From assembly GCF_026017845.1 (NCBI RefSeq), contig NZ_CP100416.1, positions 6,467,652-6,531,651 of the forward strand: DNA of 64,000 bases, read 5' to 3'. The notes beneath the pieces were generated by a model. The model searched no databases and was not told where the DNA came from. It worked only from the letters and a program-made list of their open reading frames with translations. The position numbers were made by a program, and so were the translations under genes. Shown here one piece after another: positions 49,395 to 58,410 of this stretch (positions are counted from its first letter, which is position 1; every line of letters begins with the position of its first letter). This stretch comes from Amycolatopsis mediterranei (GTDB lineage: Bacteria; Actinomycetota; Actinomycetes; Mycobacteriales; Pseudonocardiaceae).

Positions 49395-49698
49395 CAGAAC
49401 TCAGTGCCGGAGTCGACGCCGACGGAGAACACAGGCTGTCGGCCGTGGCTCCCAAACAGCTGTCCGACGAGCCGGCGCCGTGATTCCAGGTGGGGGCAGG
49501 TCGTGACGTGATACGGGAACCAGACCTGGGTCGGGTGGCGCAGGGCCCGCCGCCTGACTACCACGTCCGTCGCACCGTCAAGGACCACGGCAATAGTCAG
49601 AATCCAGCCGGCTACGGTCCCTCGCCGCGGCGATATCGGAGGGAGTTCGACCTGGCCGCCGCCGAGCCGTCCGGCAGTACTCGCTCCGTACGCCTGGT
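49395..49698. other. Gap between convergent genes
   Basis: Nothing with coding character, repeats or a clear terminator hairpin was seen in these 304 bases between the oxidoreductase and the kinase gene ends. Confidence 0.4.
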
Positions 49699-51006
49699 TC
49701 AGCGCGGCCGGCAGCTGAGAGGCTCGACGGTGAGCCCGGTTCCCCCGTCGAGGGTGACCATCCCGAAGCTGGTCGAACCATCGACGTTCAGCGTCGCGTT
49801 CCAAGAGGCGTTCACGACCGTCACCGAGCCCCCCGAACGCTCGATCTCCCCATCCCAGACGTCGTCGACTTCGTGACCGGCAGCAGGCGTCCACATCACG
49901 GCCCAGCTGTCGATCTTCGCAGGTCCGATATTCCGGACCGTGACGAGTGTCTTGTGTCCACCTGGCCAGGACTGCGTCACCTGTGCCGTCGCGGCACAGC
50001 CCGCCGGGCCGGGCGTGCCTGGCATCATCGGCGGGGCGACGGCTCCGGATATCACCGGCATCGTCCCTTCCCGTGCGTATGCCGTCGCCAACCCCGTCAC
50101 GGCACCTCCTGCGATCACTCCGGCTGTTGCGGCCAGCAGAATTTTCCGGCGGACTCGTCTCGGTCGCCGCGTGACCGGTGACGGCTCGATCGCCTTTGCG
50201 GGCCCCGCGGACACCTTGGCGAGCAACTCGGCCGCTTTGCCCATCGCCGGCCGTTCCACGGGGTCTCGGCGGAGCAGGAGCAGCAGGACATCCGCGAGCG
50301 GGCCGGTTCGGACCGGCGTTGTGATCTCCTCGTCGATGATCCGGTTGAGCAATGTTTCCGTGTCGTCGTCGACGGTGCCGACCGGCGGGTGCCCCTCGAG
50401 CGCCGTGTACAGCGTCGCACCGAGCGAGTAGACATCCGACCGGGTGGTCACATCGGCTCCCCCGGCGACCTCCGGTGCCAGGTAGGCCGGTGTCCCGGGA
50501 ACGAAGGGCCGATCGGTGATGGTCGGCTCGCTCAGTACCCTGGCGATGCCGAAATCGGCGATCTTGGCCGTACCACCCCGGGTCAGCAGGACGTTGCCCG
50601 GACTGACGTCGCGATGCACGATCCCGTCCGCGTGGGCGACGGCCAGCGCCGCCGCGATCTCGGTTCCGATCTTGGCGATCATGCCCTGCGGCAGCTGCCG
50701 GCGCTCGGCCAGCACATCGGCGAGTGAGCTCGGCAGGAACTCCATCACCAGGCAGAACCCGCCCTGATGTTCGACGACGTCGTACACGGTGACCGCGTGC
50801 GGATGCGACAGCTTCGCGGCCACCCGCGCTTCGCGCATCGCACGCAGCATCGCTTTGCCGCCGGTTCGATGGGAAACCAGCTGTTTCACCGCGACGTCAC
50901 GATCGAGCTGTTCGTCTCGCGCGCGCCACACCTCACCGAGTCCGTACAGCGCGGCCTTCATCTGAAGCCGGTAGCGTCCGGCGACCAGGTCTCCGTCGTC
51001 CGCCAT
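49699..51006 (-). CDS. Membrane Ser/Thr protein kinase with external CBM2-like domain
   Basis: The 435-residue protein has a PknB-type kinase domain (about 10-265): catalytic Lys K41 in VAVKQL, catalytic loop GIVHRDVSPGNVLL, ADFGIAR and GTPAYLAPEVAGG. The glycine loop is unusual (LYGLGEVWRARD). After a basic linker one membrane helix follows (about 289-311), then an external domain (337-435). It reads CAATAQVTQSWPGGHKTLVT, IDSWAVMWTPAAG and VTVVNASWNATLNVDGSTSF, ending with Cys near 431. This is the layout of a family 2 carbohydrate-binding module with its closing disulphide. The kinase could thus sense polysaccharide outside. GGAGG precedes ATG 51006. It follows the sigma factor gene by 68 bases. 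Confidence 0.88.
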   Translation of the reverse strand: MADDGDLVAGRYRLQMKAALYGLGEVWRARDEQLDRDVAVKQLVSHRTGGKAMLRAMREARVAAKLSHPHAVTVYDVVEHQGGFCLVMEFLPSSLADVLAERRQLPQGMIAKIGTEIAAALAVAHADGIVHRDVSPGNVLLTRGGTAKIADFGIARVLSEPTITDRPFVPGTPAYLAPEVAGGADVTTRSDVYSLGATLYTALEGHPPVGTVDDDTETLLNRIIDEEITTPVRTGPLADVLLLLLRRDPVERPAMGKAAELLAKVSAGPAKAIEPSPVTRRPRRVRRKILLAATAGVIAGGAVTGLATAYAREGTMPVISGAVAPPMMPGTPGPAGCAATAQVTQSWPGGHKTLVTVRNIGPAKIDSWAVMWTPAAGHEVDDVWDGEIERSGGSVTVVNASWNATLNVDGSTSFGMVTLDGGTGLTVEPLSCRPR

Positions 51007-51074
51007 GAATCCTCCGGCACTCGTCACCATGGCCAGCGCAGCCACACCACACACGGCTGGCGTGCCCGCGCGGT

Positions 51075-51944
51075 TCACCCACGCTGTGCGGCAAAGAACG
51101 ACAGTTTTTCCGGGTTCGCGACGATCAGCAGACTGGCGATCCGGCCGTTGTCGATCTCCATCGCCACCACGGCCAGCAACACCTCTTCGGCTCTCGCAAC
51201 TATCGCAGTGCTCGCGTTGATCTCGGCTACGCCGAATTTGACGGGCGACGCGATCTTCCGGAATCCGCCGATGAGATCGCGGACGACCTGTCCTCTGCCG
51301 ACGACCGGGTCGCGCGAGATGGTGGCACCGCTGGCGCCGTCCGCACACACCGTCACCTCCTCGGCCAAGATCTCCTCGAGACCGCGCGAGTCTCCGCGAC
51401 AGGTGGCGGCAAGGAACTGCTCAGCGAGCCAGACTCGCTGGTCACGGCACGGCTGGACAACAGGTCTCCGGCCGGTGAGCTGCCGCGCCGCGCGATGGTA
51501 CAACTGACGGCAATTCCCCGAGGAAAGCTCCATGACCTCCGCGATCTCGCGGTACCGGTATCCGAAGGCTTCGCGCAGTACGACCACCGCGCGCTCCCGC
51601 GGCGTTCGACGCTCGAGCAAGGCCAGCAGGGCCAGAGACGCCGAGATCCGCTGTTCGGCTGTGTCCAGCCGGCCCAGAGCATCGGTCGGAACAGGCTCCG
51701 GCAGCCAAGGGCCGCGATGACGGTCACGGATGGAGCGCGCGGCACCGAGCCGGGAGACGCAAAGGCCCGCGACGATCTTCATCTGCCAGACATCCGGGTG
51801 CGCGATCTCCGCACGATCTGCCTGCTTCCACCGCAAGAACGCTTCCTGAACGATTTCCTCTGCCTCACCCGCGGCTCCCAGCAGCCTGTAGGCCAGTCCG
51901 AAAAGCTGCTGTCGTTGCGTCTCGAACTCCACGATTACGGCCAC
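51075..51944 (-). CDS. ECF41-type RNA polymerase sigma factor (SigJ-like)
   Basis: The 289-residue protein has sigma region 2 (LFGLAYRLLGAAGEAEEIVQ, EAFLRWKQADRAEI), the linker motif WLPEPV, and region 4 (ALLERRTPRERAVVVLREAF, GYRYREIAEVMELSSGNCRQ, LYHRAARQL). A C-terminal SnoaL-like domain follows (FLAATCRGDSRGLEEILAEE to the end). The DGGGK motif of classic ECF41 proteins is replaced by a CADGASGATISR segment. In ECF41 factors the fused domain acts as a built-in anti-sigma part and the usual partner is a COMM/oxidoreductase gene, not seen here. GTG 51944 is used; no clear ribosome site. The kinase downstream may be co-transcribed. Confidence 0.88.
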   Translation of the reverse strand: MAVIVEFETQRQQLFGLAYRLLGAAGEAEEIVQEAFLRWKQADRAEIAHPDVWQMKIVAGLCVSRLGAARSIRDRHRGPWLPEPVPTDALGRLDTAEQRISASLALLALLERRTPRERAVVVLREAFGYRYREIAEVMELSSGNCRQLYHRAARQLTGRRPVVQPCRDQRVWLAEQFLAATCRGDSRGLEEILAEEVTVCADGASGATISRDPVVGRGQVVRDLIGGFRKIASPVKFGVAEINASTAIVARAEEVLLAVVAMEIDNGRIASLLIVANPEKLSFFAAQRG

Positions 51945-52109
51945 ACTGCGATTATGTCGTGCCGGCGGCACGTACCGGAAGCCGCCGATCGACACTCGTG
52001 ATCGTTTCGCAGTCCCGGTCAGTACGAGGGCAGCACCGCCGTTTGTTCGTCCAATCGAGAATGCGACGTGCCGCGACGCGTAGTTCGCCGATCCCCTCCA
52101 CGGTGACCG

Positions 52110-52384
52110 CACCCACGACCGGGGCCATTGTCCTCGTTCGTCACCGCATCGGCGGCACGCCCCAAGCCGCGTTCCCGGGTCAGCACCGCGGGCGGCGAGC
52201 CTTCGGCGACGATCCGGCCGTCCTGGAGCAAGAGGCAGTGGTGGGTGCCCGCGCGGAGCAGGTAGGCCCGTGCAGCTTGGGCCTCGTCGGCGGCGACGTA
52301 CTGCCGCCAGACGTCCGCGAGGTCGTCAGGAATCCCGGCAGCACAACATCCTTCGCGAAGGTGACGCAACCCCAACCACACCAA
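52110..52384 (-). pseudogene. ABC-transporter ATPase C-terminal scrap
   Basis: HCLLLQDGRIVAEGSPPAVL followed by T-R-E is the D-loop/H-loop tail of siderophore-type ABC ATPases. The preceding sequence in the same frame (IPDDLADVWRQYVAADEAQA) does not belong to that family. The frame then degenerates. A fusion of fragments is likely. Confidence 0.4.
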
Positions 52385-52402
52385 CAGTTACGGGACCCGC
52401 CG

Positions 52403-53182
52403 TCAGCCGGTGGCCACGGTGGCGGCGCAGAGCAGCGTGGCGTTGGCGGAGGTCGGGTCCACGACGTCGGGAAGCGGCCGGCCGTACCGGATGCCGAGTT
52501 CGGGCATCCTGGCGATACCGGCCCGCCACCCGTGGCCGGCCGGCCATTCCACCGGATTGTCGAGGGTCGACTTGAACGCCGCGCCCAACCCCTTGATCGT
52601 GTCCGCGGTCTCGCGCATGACCGCCCGGTCGATCGCCGAGCGATCCATGTGGTCGAACGCGAACCGGCTGCCGGGCGCCGACAACCGGCCGATGGTCACC
52701 AGCAGCCGATCGGTCTCCGGCATGGTCAGGTACGGCAACAGGCCTTCGGCCCAGCCACGCCGTCGGTTGCGCCGCGTCGAATCCCACGGCGGTCAGCGGG
52801 CCCGCCCAGGCGTCGCGCAGATCGAACCCGACCACGATCCGTTCGGCGGCCGCCGTGGCACCCTGCTCGGCCAGCACCGCCTCCTTGAACTCGAACACCT
52901 CCGGCAGGTCCACTTCGAACACCCGCGCCGCCGCCGGCCGGCCCAGCCGGAATGCCCGGGTATCCAAACCCGCCCCCAGCAGCACTATCTGCCGCACACC
53001 CGCCGCACCGCCGCGCGCACCTGGTCGTCGTAGAACCGAGTGCGGATCGCCAGGAACTCGTGCGACCCAGCCGGCCCTGAGCCGATGTCCGGCAGGCCGG
53101 CCGCGCTGACGAACGCCGCGGCGGCCCGCAGGCTCGCCACCCACACCGCGGTCCTGCCCACGCCATGCAGCCGCTCGCTCAT
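52403..53182 (-). pseudogene. SAM-dependent methyltransferase (PPM1/TIGR00027-like), two frameshifts
   Basis: Three frames line up as one protein. Frame one is GVGRTAVWVASLRAAAAFVS to FYDDQVRAAVRRVCG. Frame two is QIVLLGAGLDTRAFRLGRPA (the SAM-binding GxGxD-type motif), then VFEVDLPEVFEFKEAVLAEQ to GFDAAQPTAWL. Frame three is LPYLTMPETDRLLVTIGRLS to the end. Shifts lie near 52985 and 52740. Without them the length (260 residues) and order would be normal for O- or polyketide-methyltransferases of this class. It ends 9 bases after the next gene's stop, so it was probably once the last gene of a P450 operon or its neighbour. Confidence 0.8.
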
Positions 53183-53191
53183 CGCCGCCCC

Positions 53192-54379
53192 TCACCAGGT
53201 GACCGGCAAGGCCCGCACTGATCGCGTCGACAAGCCCGGCTTCCAATCCAGCTCGTCGAGGTCGACCGCGGGCCACACCGCCGGGAACCGGGACAGCAAC
53301 CCGCCGATCGCGACGTGGAGCTCGAGCTTCGCCAGCTGGGCGCCGAGGCAATAGTGCGGTCCGTGCCCGAGACCGACGTGGGGTGCCGGGCCGGTTCTGC
53401 TGATGTCAAAGCGGTGCGGCTCGGGAAACGCCGCGGGATCCCGGTTGGCCACCGCGATCACCGGGATCACCGCCTCACCGGCGCGGACGAGCGTGTCACC
53501 CACCATGACGTCCCGCACGGCGACCCGGGGCAAGGTCGAGGTGGTCAGCTTCGAATGCCGCAACAGCTCCTCCACCGCACCGGGAAGGAGCTCGGGCCGC
53601 TCGCGCAGCAGCTTCAGCTGATCGGGGTGGCCGAACAAGGTGACGAGCGAGTTGCCGATCTGGCTGACCGTGGTCTCGTGCCCCGCGATCAGCAACAGCT
53701 GCACGTTGGACACCAGCTCCGACGGCGACAGGTGCCCGGCCTCGTCGTTGACCGCGATCAACGCCGAGATCAGCGCAGCGTCCGGGTTCTCCCGCCGTTG
53801 CGCGATCAACTCGCCGAGGTAACCGTCAACCTGCCCGATCGCCGCGGCGATCTCCTCGCCCGTATGCGCGGTCTCGGCGATCAGCACGCCCGCCCACTCC
53901 CGGATCCGGGCGCGGTCGGCGTCCGGGACACCGAGCAACTCGCAGATCACCAAGATCGGCAGCGGCTCGGCCAAAAGCCGCACCAGGTCCGCCGGCCTGG
54001 GCTGTACGGCCAGCTCATCGAGCAACCCGTCCACCATCTCCCCGACCCGCGGCCCGAGCCGCTCCACCGTGCGCGGGCTGAACGCCTTCGCAACCAGCGC
54101 CCGGACCCTGGTGTGCCGCGGCGGATCCATGCTCACCAGCAGTTCGGGATTGGCCCCCGCCGGATTGGTCACCGGGCCACCCGGCCGGGTCGCGGCCTCC
54201 CGGCCGAACCCCGGATCCGACAGCACCTGGCGCACCACCTGATACCCCAGCGCAAGCCACACATCCTGCCCGCCGTCCAGCCGCGCACGAGCCAGCGGAG
54301 CCTTCTCCAGCAGACGCAGTCCCTCCAGGTCGACGTCGGCACCGGCACGGGTGTCGAACGGATAATCCACCGACACCAT
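53192..54379 (-). CDS. Cytochrome P450 (CYP105/107-like)
   Basis: The 395-residue protein is a complete bacterial class I P450: I-helix LLIAGHETT, ExxR-like EELLRHS, the meander PVIAVANRDPAAFPEPHRFD, haem-binding loop GLGHGPHYCLGAQLAKLE with the ligand Cys, and a closing RSVRALPVTW. The first residue of the haem loop is Leu instead of the usual Phe. GAGGAGG precedes ATG 54379. It needs a ferredoxin partner encoded elsewhere. The surrounding second P450 and FAD monooxygenase suggest oxidation of a secondary metabolite or xenobiotic. Confidence 0.93.
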   Translation of the reverse strand: MVSVDYPFDTRAGADVDLEGLRLLEKAPLARARLDGGQDVWLALGYQVVRQVLSDPGFGREAATRPGGPVTNPAGANPELLVSMDPPRHTRVRALVAKAFSPRTVERLGPRVGEMVDGLLDELAVQPRPADLVRLLAEPLPILVICELLGVPDADRARIREWAGVLIAETAHTGEEIAAAIGQVDGYLGELIAQRRENPDAALISALIAVNDEAGHLSPSELVSNVQLLLIAGHETTVSQIGNSLVTLFGHPDQLKLLRERPELLPGAVEELLRHSKLTTSTLPRVAVRDVMVGDTLVRAGEAVIPVIAVANRDPAAFPEPHRFDISRTGPAPHVGLGHGPHYCLGAQLAKLELHVAIGGLLSRFPAVWPAVDLDELDWKPGLSTRSVRALPVTW

Positions 54380-54506
54380 GAGCCCTCCTCGACTGCCGTT
54401 CGGCCCAAACCTCAACGTATCGGCCGAAACGACCGGGATCGATAACGATTCACCCCTCACCGCACGCGGGCCGTAGCCCTTCCAGGCCCCCCGGGTGAGC
54501 TGTCGG

Positions 54507-55220
54507 TCAGGGTGCTACGTCGGCGTAGCTGGAGCCGACCTTGAGCGCGCCGACGTAGTTGGTCACCGAACTGCCGCTCGCGCCGTACACACCCCACTTG
54601 GGTTCGTTGCTGCTGTCCCAGGTCCGGCACGCCCACCGCTGAGTGCCGTCGGTGAAAGCCTGTTGCTGACCATCGAACCAGAACTCGACCCAGCCGCCGG
54701 TGGTGGCGCTGGACAGGTGCAGGCCGAGCACATAGCTGTGCCAGGAGTTCGCCGTGATCGCCCGGGACCAGATGATGTGCTCCACACCGCCTGGCTGGCG
54801 CTGCAGGATGGACATCTTCCCGCCGATCATCTTCAACACCACCGGGAAGTTCTGGATGTGGTTGCCGTAGGACTTCCACTGGAAGTTGGCGTTGTTGTCC
54901 ACCGTGCTGGACAGCTTGCTCTGCCAGCCGAAATAATAGGTCGAGCCGTTCTGGAACTGGTACCGTTTGCCGCCGACGGCGATGCCGTGGTTCTCACACC
55001 GCTTGCTGCCACTGGGTTTGCTGTACCGCCAGACCTTGCCATGAGTGGCGTCGTCGACCGCGGTGACGCTGCCCGGCGAATCACAGTTCAAGCTGCCGAA
55101 CACACCCAGCCCGCTCCCCGCGTCACCGTTCCAGATCGTCGCGGCCTGAGCGGACGCCGGAAACAGCATCACCAGCACAACAGCCAACAGCCCAACGAGA
55201 AAGCGACGCACCAGGCCCAC
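54507..55220 (-). CDS. Secreted polysaccharide lyase (heparin-lyase-I-like fold)
   Basis: The 237-residue protein starts with a typical signal peptide (RRFLVGLLAVVLVMLFPASA, then QAA). The mature domain has the beta-jelly-roll pattern of the Polysacc_lyase (heparin lyase I-like) family: WNGDAGSGLGVFGSLNCDSP, YYFGWQSKLSSTVDNNANFQ, WKSYGNHIQNFPVVLKMIGG and a late VEFWFDGQQQAF. In actinomycetes such proteins probably cleave uronic-acid polymers. Between two P450 genes on the same strand it looks out of place. An inverted repeat (CCGTCAT...ATGACGG, 55221-55252) lies directly upstream of the start and may be an operator. Confidence 0.82.
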   Translation of the reverse strand: MGLVRRFLVGLLAVVLVMLFPASAQAATIWNGDAGSGLGVFGSLNCDSPGSVTAVDDATHGKVWRYSKPSGSKRCENHGIAVGGKRYQFQNGSTYYFGWQSKLSSTVDNNANFQWKSYGNHIQNFPVVLKMIGGKMSILQRQPGGVEHIIWSRAITANSWHSYVLGLHLSSATTGGWVEFWFDGQQQAFTDGTQRWACRTWDSSNEPKWGVYGASGSSVTNYVGALKVGSSYADVAP

Positions 55221-55333
55221 CCGTCATCATTCCCTTCACGGTTTCATGACGGCGGACGACACGATTATGACAGCCACCCGGCACGCCTGACAACCAGCGA
55301 GATCCCCGGCGACCGCATGCCCAGCGTGACCGG

Positions 55334-56518
55334 TCACCACCCGATCGGCAGCACGCGCGCACCCCGGACCGGCATCTCGACCTTCCACACGACCTTCCCC
55401 GCGACGCGCAGACCGGGCAGCTTGCCGATCAGCGCACGCAGGCCCTCCTGCAACTCGACCCGGGCCAGCTGCGCACCCAGGCAGTGGTGCACGCCGTGCC
55501 CGAAGCCCAGATGCGGGTTGTCTCGCCGGTCGAAACGCAGCACGTCGGGATCCGCGAACCGCCGAGGATCCCGGTTGGCCGAAGCGAAATCGACCACAAC
55601 GGGCTCCCCCGCACGCACCAGCACCCCACCCACCTCGACGTCCTGCGTGGCGTAGCGGGGGAAACCAGGCCCGTAGCTCAACGGCACGAGCCGCATCAGC
55701 TCCTCGACAGCCACGGGCACCAGCTCGAGGTCGGCGCGCAACTCGGCCAACCGTTCGGGATGCGCCAGCAGGACGTGGACGAAGTTGGGGATCTGCGACG
55801 CGGTGGTCTCGTGCCCGGCGACCAGCAGCCCGTTGCACATGTCGATCAGCTCCAGCTCGGAAAGCCGGTCGTGCTCGTCACGAGCCTCGATCAACGCGGT
55901 CATCAGATCCTCGGCGGGCACCGCCCGCCGCGCGGCGATGAGCCCGCTCATGTACTCCCGGAACCCGGCCCGGTTGGTCTCGAACTGCCGGGCGGTAGTG
56001 GAGTTCGTGGACAGAAAGGCGTCACTCCACGACCGGAACTGCGGCCGGTCGGCCGGCGGCACGCCGATCAGCTCGCAGATCACCGCGACCGGCAGTGACA
56101 ACGCGAAATGCTCCACCAGGTCCACCGGCATGCCGCGGGCCACCATCGCGTCCACGAGCTGCTCGGCCTGCAACCGGATCCGCACTCGCAACTGCTCCAC
56201 CCGGCGGTGGGTGAACGCCTTGGCCACCAGTTTGCGCAGCCGGGTGTGCTCCGGCGGATCCCGCACGATGATCCCGCTGTCCAGCTTGCCCGGCGTCATC
56301 CTCGGCACATCGGCCGCCACGGCCATGGCCCGGCTGAACCGCCTGTCCCCCAGCACCATCCGCACATCGTCGTAGCGGAGAGCAAGCCACGCCGGTTCAC
56401 CGTAAGGCAGCTGAATCCGAACCATACCCGGCGCTTCACGCGCCTTCGCGTAAGCCGGATCGAGCTCAAGTCCCACTGCCGAGCCGAACGGATAGGTGAC
56501 GGGCTCAAGGGGCGTCAT
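55334..56518 (-). CDS. Cytochrome P450
   Basis: The 394-residue P450 has I-helix LLVAGHETT, EELMRLV, FASANRDPRRFADPDVLRFD and haem loop GFGHGVHHCLGAQLARVELQ, and ends RGARVLPIGW. The last signature is fully canonical. ATG 56518 follows GAGGGG. Substrate unknown. It resembles macrolide- or terpene-oxidising actinomycete P450s in length and in the mid-section NSTTARQFETNRAGFREYMS. It lies upstream of the lyase gene with a 113-base gap. Confidence 0.93.
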   Translation of the reverse strand: MTPLEPVTYPFGSAVGLELDPAYAKAREAPGMVRIQLPYGEPAWLALRYDDVRMVLGDRRFSRAMAVAADVPRMTPGKLDSGIIVRDPPEHTRLRKLVAKAFTHRRVEQLRVRIRLQAEQLVDAMVARGMPVDLVEHFALSLPVAVICELIGVPPADRPQFRSWSDAFLSTNSTTARQFETNRAGFREYMSGLIAARRAVPAEDLMTALIEARDEHDRLSELELIDMCNGLLVAGHETTASQIPNFVHVLLAHPERLAELRADLELVPVAVEELMRLVPLSYGPGFPRYATQDVEVGGVLVRAGEPVVVDFASANRDPRRFADPDVLRFDRRDNPHLGFGHGVHHCLGAQLARVELQEGLRALIGKLPGLRVAGKVVWKVEMPVRGARVLPIGW

Positions 56519-56569
56519 ACCGCTCACCCCTCGTGTGTACACAGACAATCGCGACGAGAACACCGCTGA

Positions 56570-56765
56570 CCGGCGGAGGCCCCCGCTGCAGCCCACCGGC
56601 CATGGCCTGGCCCACCAGCTGGACACGCAGCACCGACACATCCACGGCAAAGTCCCCCGGCCGCGATCCGATCGCCAGGTCCAGCACGATCTGGCCCGGA
56701 TTGTGTGTCGCGAGGGGTTTGCGCCATGGCGCCAACGCTTCCGGCAACGTCTTGACCAACCCTCC
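56570..56765 (-). mobile_element. IS1380-type transposase N-terminal remnant
   Basis: Leftward reading gives LPEALAPWRKPLATHNPGQI then VLDLAIGSRPGDFAVDVSVL with R-V-Q, close to the N-terminal region of IS1380-family transposases (W-R-K-P-L-A-x-H-D-P-x-K-I-x-x-D-L-A). Nothing of the DDE catalytic domain remains and no terminal repeats were recognised. It fills the 300-base gap between the second P450 and the FAD monooxygenase genes. Confidence 0.6.
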
Positions 56766-56821
56766 GGGTCCGGTGCGGCTCGGGGTCGGGTGCCCCGGGC
56801 CTCGTGTCGGTCCGGTGCTGC

Positions 56822-58366
56822 TCAGGTACGGCCGAGCACGGCGGTGCCGGCCGCGCCCAGCCATCGGCCGAGGGTGGTGGTCAAGGTGTCGTGGGCCACG
56901 GGTGCGCCGGCGGGGTTGACCCATGCGACATAGCCGTCAGGCCTGACGAACACCGCGTTGCAGGCGGGGACCTCGCCGAAGACGGGCAGATCCCAACTGC
57001 TCGAGAAGGGTTCGAGTCGGGCCTCGACGTAGTCCACGCGGTCCGCCCACGGGGCTGGGATGCCGGTCAACCCGTCGGCGCCGAGGTTGATCAGTACCGG
57101 ACGTGCCTGGCGCAGCAGGCCGAATACCCCGGTCCTGCCTTGACCGGTGGACAGAGCCAGATCGGGCATGCGACGGCCGAGCAGGGGGTGCGTGTCGCCG
57201 AGCGGGTAGCGCAGATTCAGTCCGCTGAGAATCCCGCTGAGCCGCAGGCAAGTCTCGGGCACCGCGAGCATGTCCGCCACGACACCGCGCAGCGCGTCCG
57301 TCTGAGCTCCCGGTTTGATCAACGCCGTCTGCGCCTTGGTCAGTTGCAGCACGGTGGCCGCGATCGGGTGACGCTCCTGGTGATAGGTGTCGAGCAGTGA
57401 GTCGGGTGCCGCGCCGTTCAGCACGGCGGCCAGCTTCCAGCCCAGGTTCACCGCGTCCTGGATCCCGAGGTTCAAGCCCTGCCCGCCGATCGGCGAATGG
57501 ATGTGCCCGGCATCGCCGGCCAGGAAGACCCGGCCCTGACGGTAGTCGGTGATCTGGCGGAATCCGTCGGAGAATCGGGACATCCACCGTGCCTCGCCCA
57601 GGCCGTAATCGGTGCCCAGGCCGTCGCGCATGACCTCGCGCAGTTCGTCCAGGGTGACCGGCGCGGTGCGATCGGCCGGCGGGGTGGTCCGCATCAGGCT
57701 CAGGCGGAACCACCCCGGCTCGGCCCGCGATATCTGGTAGGTGCCGATCCGCTCGTTGCGGCCGAAGACTCCGTTGCCGTCGGGCGGGGAATCCAGCCGC
57801 ACATCGCCGACCACCCAGAATGACTCGGGCTCGTCCCCCGGGAACGGAACTTCGCAGATCCGCCGCACCGTGCTGTGGCCGCCGTCGCAGCCGACGAGAT
57901 AGCCGGCACGGATCCCGGCCGGGCCCGAGGGCCCCTCGACAAACACCTCCACCCCGTCGTCGTCCTGGTTCAGGTCCACCACGGCGGTGGACCACAGGAA
58001 CCGGACACCGAGTTCGACAGCCCGGGCCGCCAGGATCCGCTCGGTCTCGTGCTGCGGCAGGATCAGCGCGGACGGCCAGCCGGGATCGAGAGCGTGGGGG
58101 GCCATCGGGATTCCGGAGAACAGCACTCCCGGCAGGACCTTGCCGCGATTGAGGAACTCCTCGCCCAGACCGCGCTGGGTGAACACCTCCATGCTGCGGG
58201 CGTTGATGCCGGGTGCGCGTGACTCGCCGACGGTGCCGGCCGCGCGCCGCTCCACCACGACGACGTCGACGCCTCCGAGCCGCAACTCGGCGGCCAGCAT
58301 GAGGCCGGTCGGACCGGCGCCGGAAATGACGACTTGGGCTTCCGCTACCGCGGAGTTAGAGTTCAT
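56822..58366 (-). CDS. FAD-dependent aromatic monooxygenase
   Basis: The 514-residue protein is a complete class A flavoprotein monooxygenase: N-terminal AQVVISGAGPTGLMLAAELR (FAD Rossmann), the middle GYLVGCDGGHSTVR (DG motif), the GD motif RVFLAGDAGHIHSPIGGQGL and NLGIQDAVNLGWKLA. A thioredoxin-like C-terminal domain follows (ACNAVFVRPDGYVAWV). This layout is shared with polyketide hydroxylases and drug-inactivating monooxygenases; which of the two it is cannot be told from sequence. The start codon lies inside the first of two MarR operator repeats, so it is tightly regulated by the divergent MarR. Confidence 0.92.
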   Translation of the reverse strand: MNSNSAVAEAQVVISGAGPTGLMLAAELRLGGVDVVVVERRAAGTVGESRAPGINARSMEVFTQRGLGEEFLNRGKVLPGVLFSGIPMAPHALDPGWPSALILPQHETERILAARAVELGVRFLWSTAVVDLNQDDDGVEVFVEGPSGPAGIRAGYLVGCDGGHSTVRRICEVPFPGDEPESFWVVGDVRLDSPPDGNGVFGRNERIGTYQISRAEPGWFRLSLMRTTPPADRTAPVTLDELREVMRDGLGTDYGLGEARWMSRFSDGFRQITDYRQGRVFLAGDAGHIHSPIGGQGLNLGIQDAVNLGWKLAAVLNGAAPDSLLDTYHQERHPIAATVLQLTKAQTALIKPGAQTDALRGVVADMLAVPETCLRLSGILSGLNLRYPLGDTHPLLGRRMPDLALSTGQGRTGVFGLLRQARPVLINLGADGLTGIPAPWADRVDYVEARLEPFSSSWDLPVFGEVPACNAVFVRPDGYVAWVNPAGAPVAHDTLTTTLGRWLGAAGTAVLGRT

Positions 58367-58402
58367 AGGCTCCTATGTAACACTTCATAGGATCCTATGT
58401 AA
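58362..58402. promoter_or_regulatory. Two tandem MarR operators
   Basis: TTCATAGG-C/A-TCCTATGTAA occurs twice, at 58362-58380 and 58384-58402, each with the inverted arms CATAGG/CCTATG; the second is the perfect palindrome CATAGGATCCTATG. The first covers the start codon of the monooxygenase gene, the second ends 8 bases before the marR start. Confidence 0.85.
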
Positions 58403-58410
58403 AGGATGAT

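Noticed and set aside
56822..58366. Assignment as rifampicin monooxygenase
   Set aside because: The fold is shared by many aromatic hydroxylases and nothing visible in the sequence decides the substrate.
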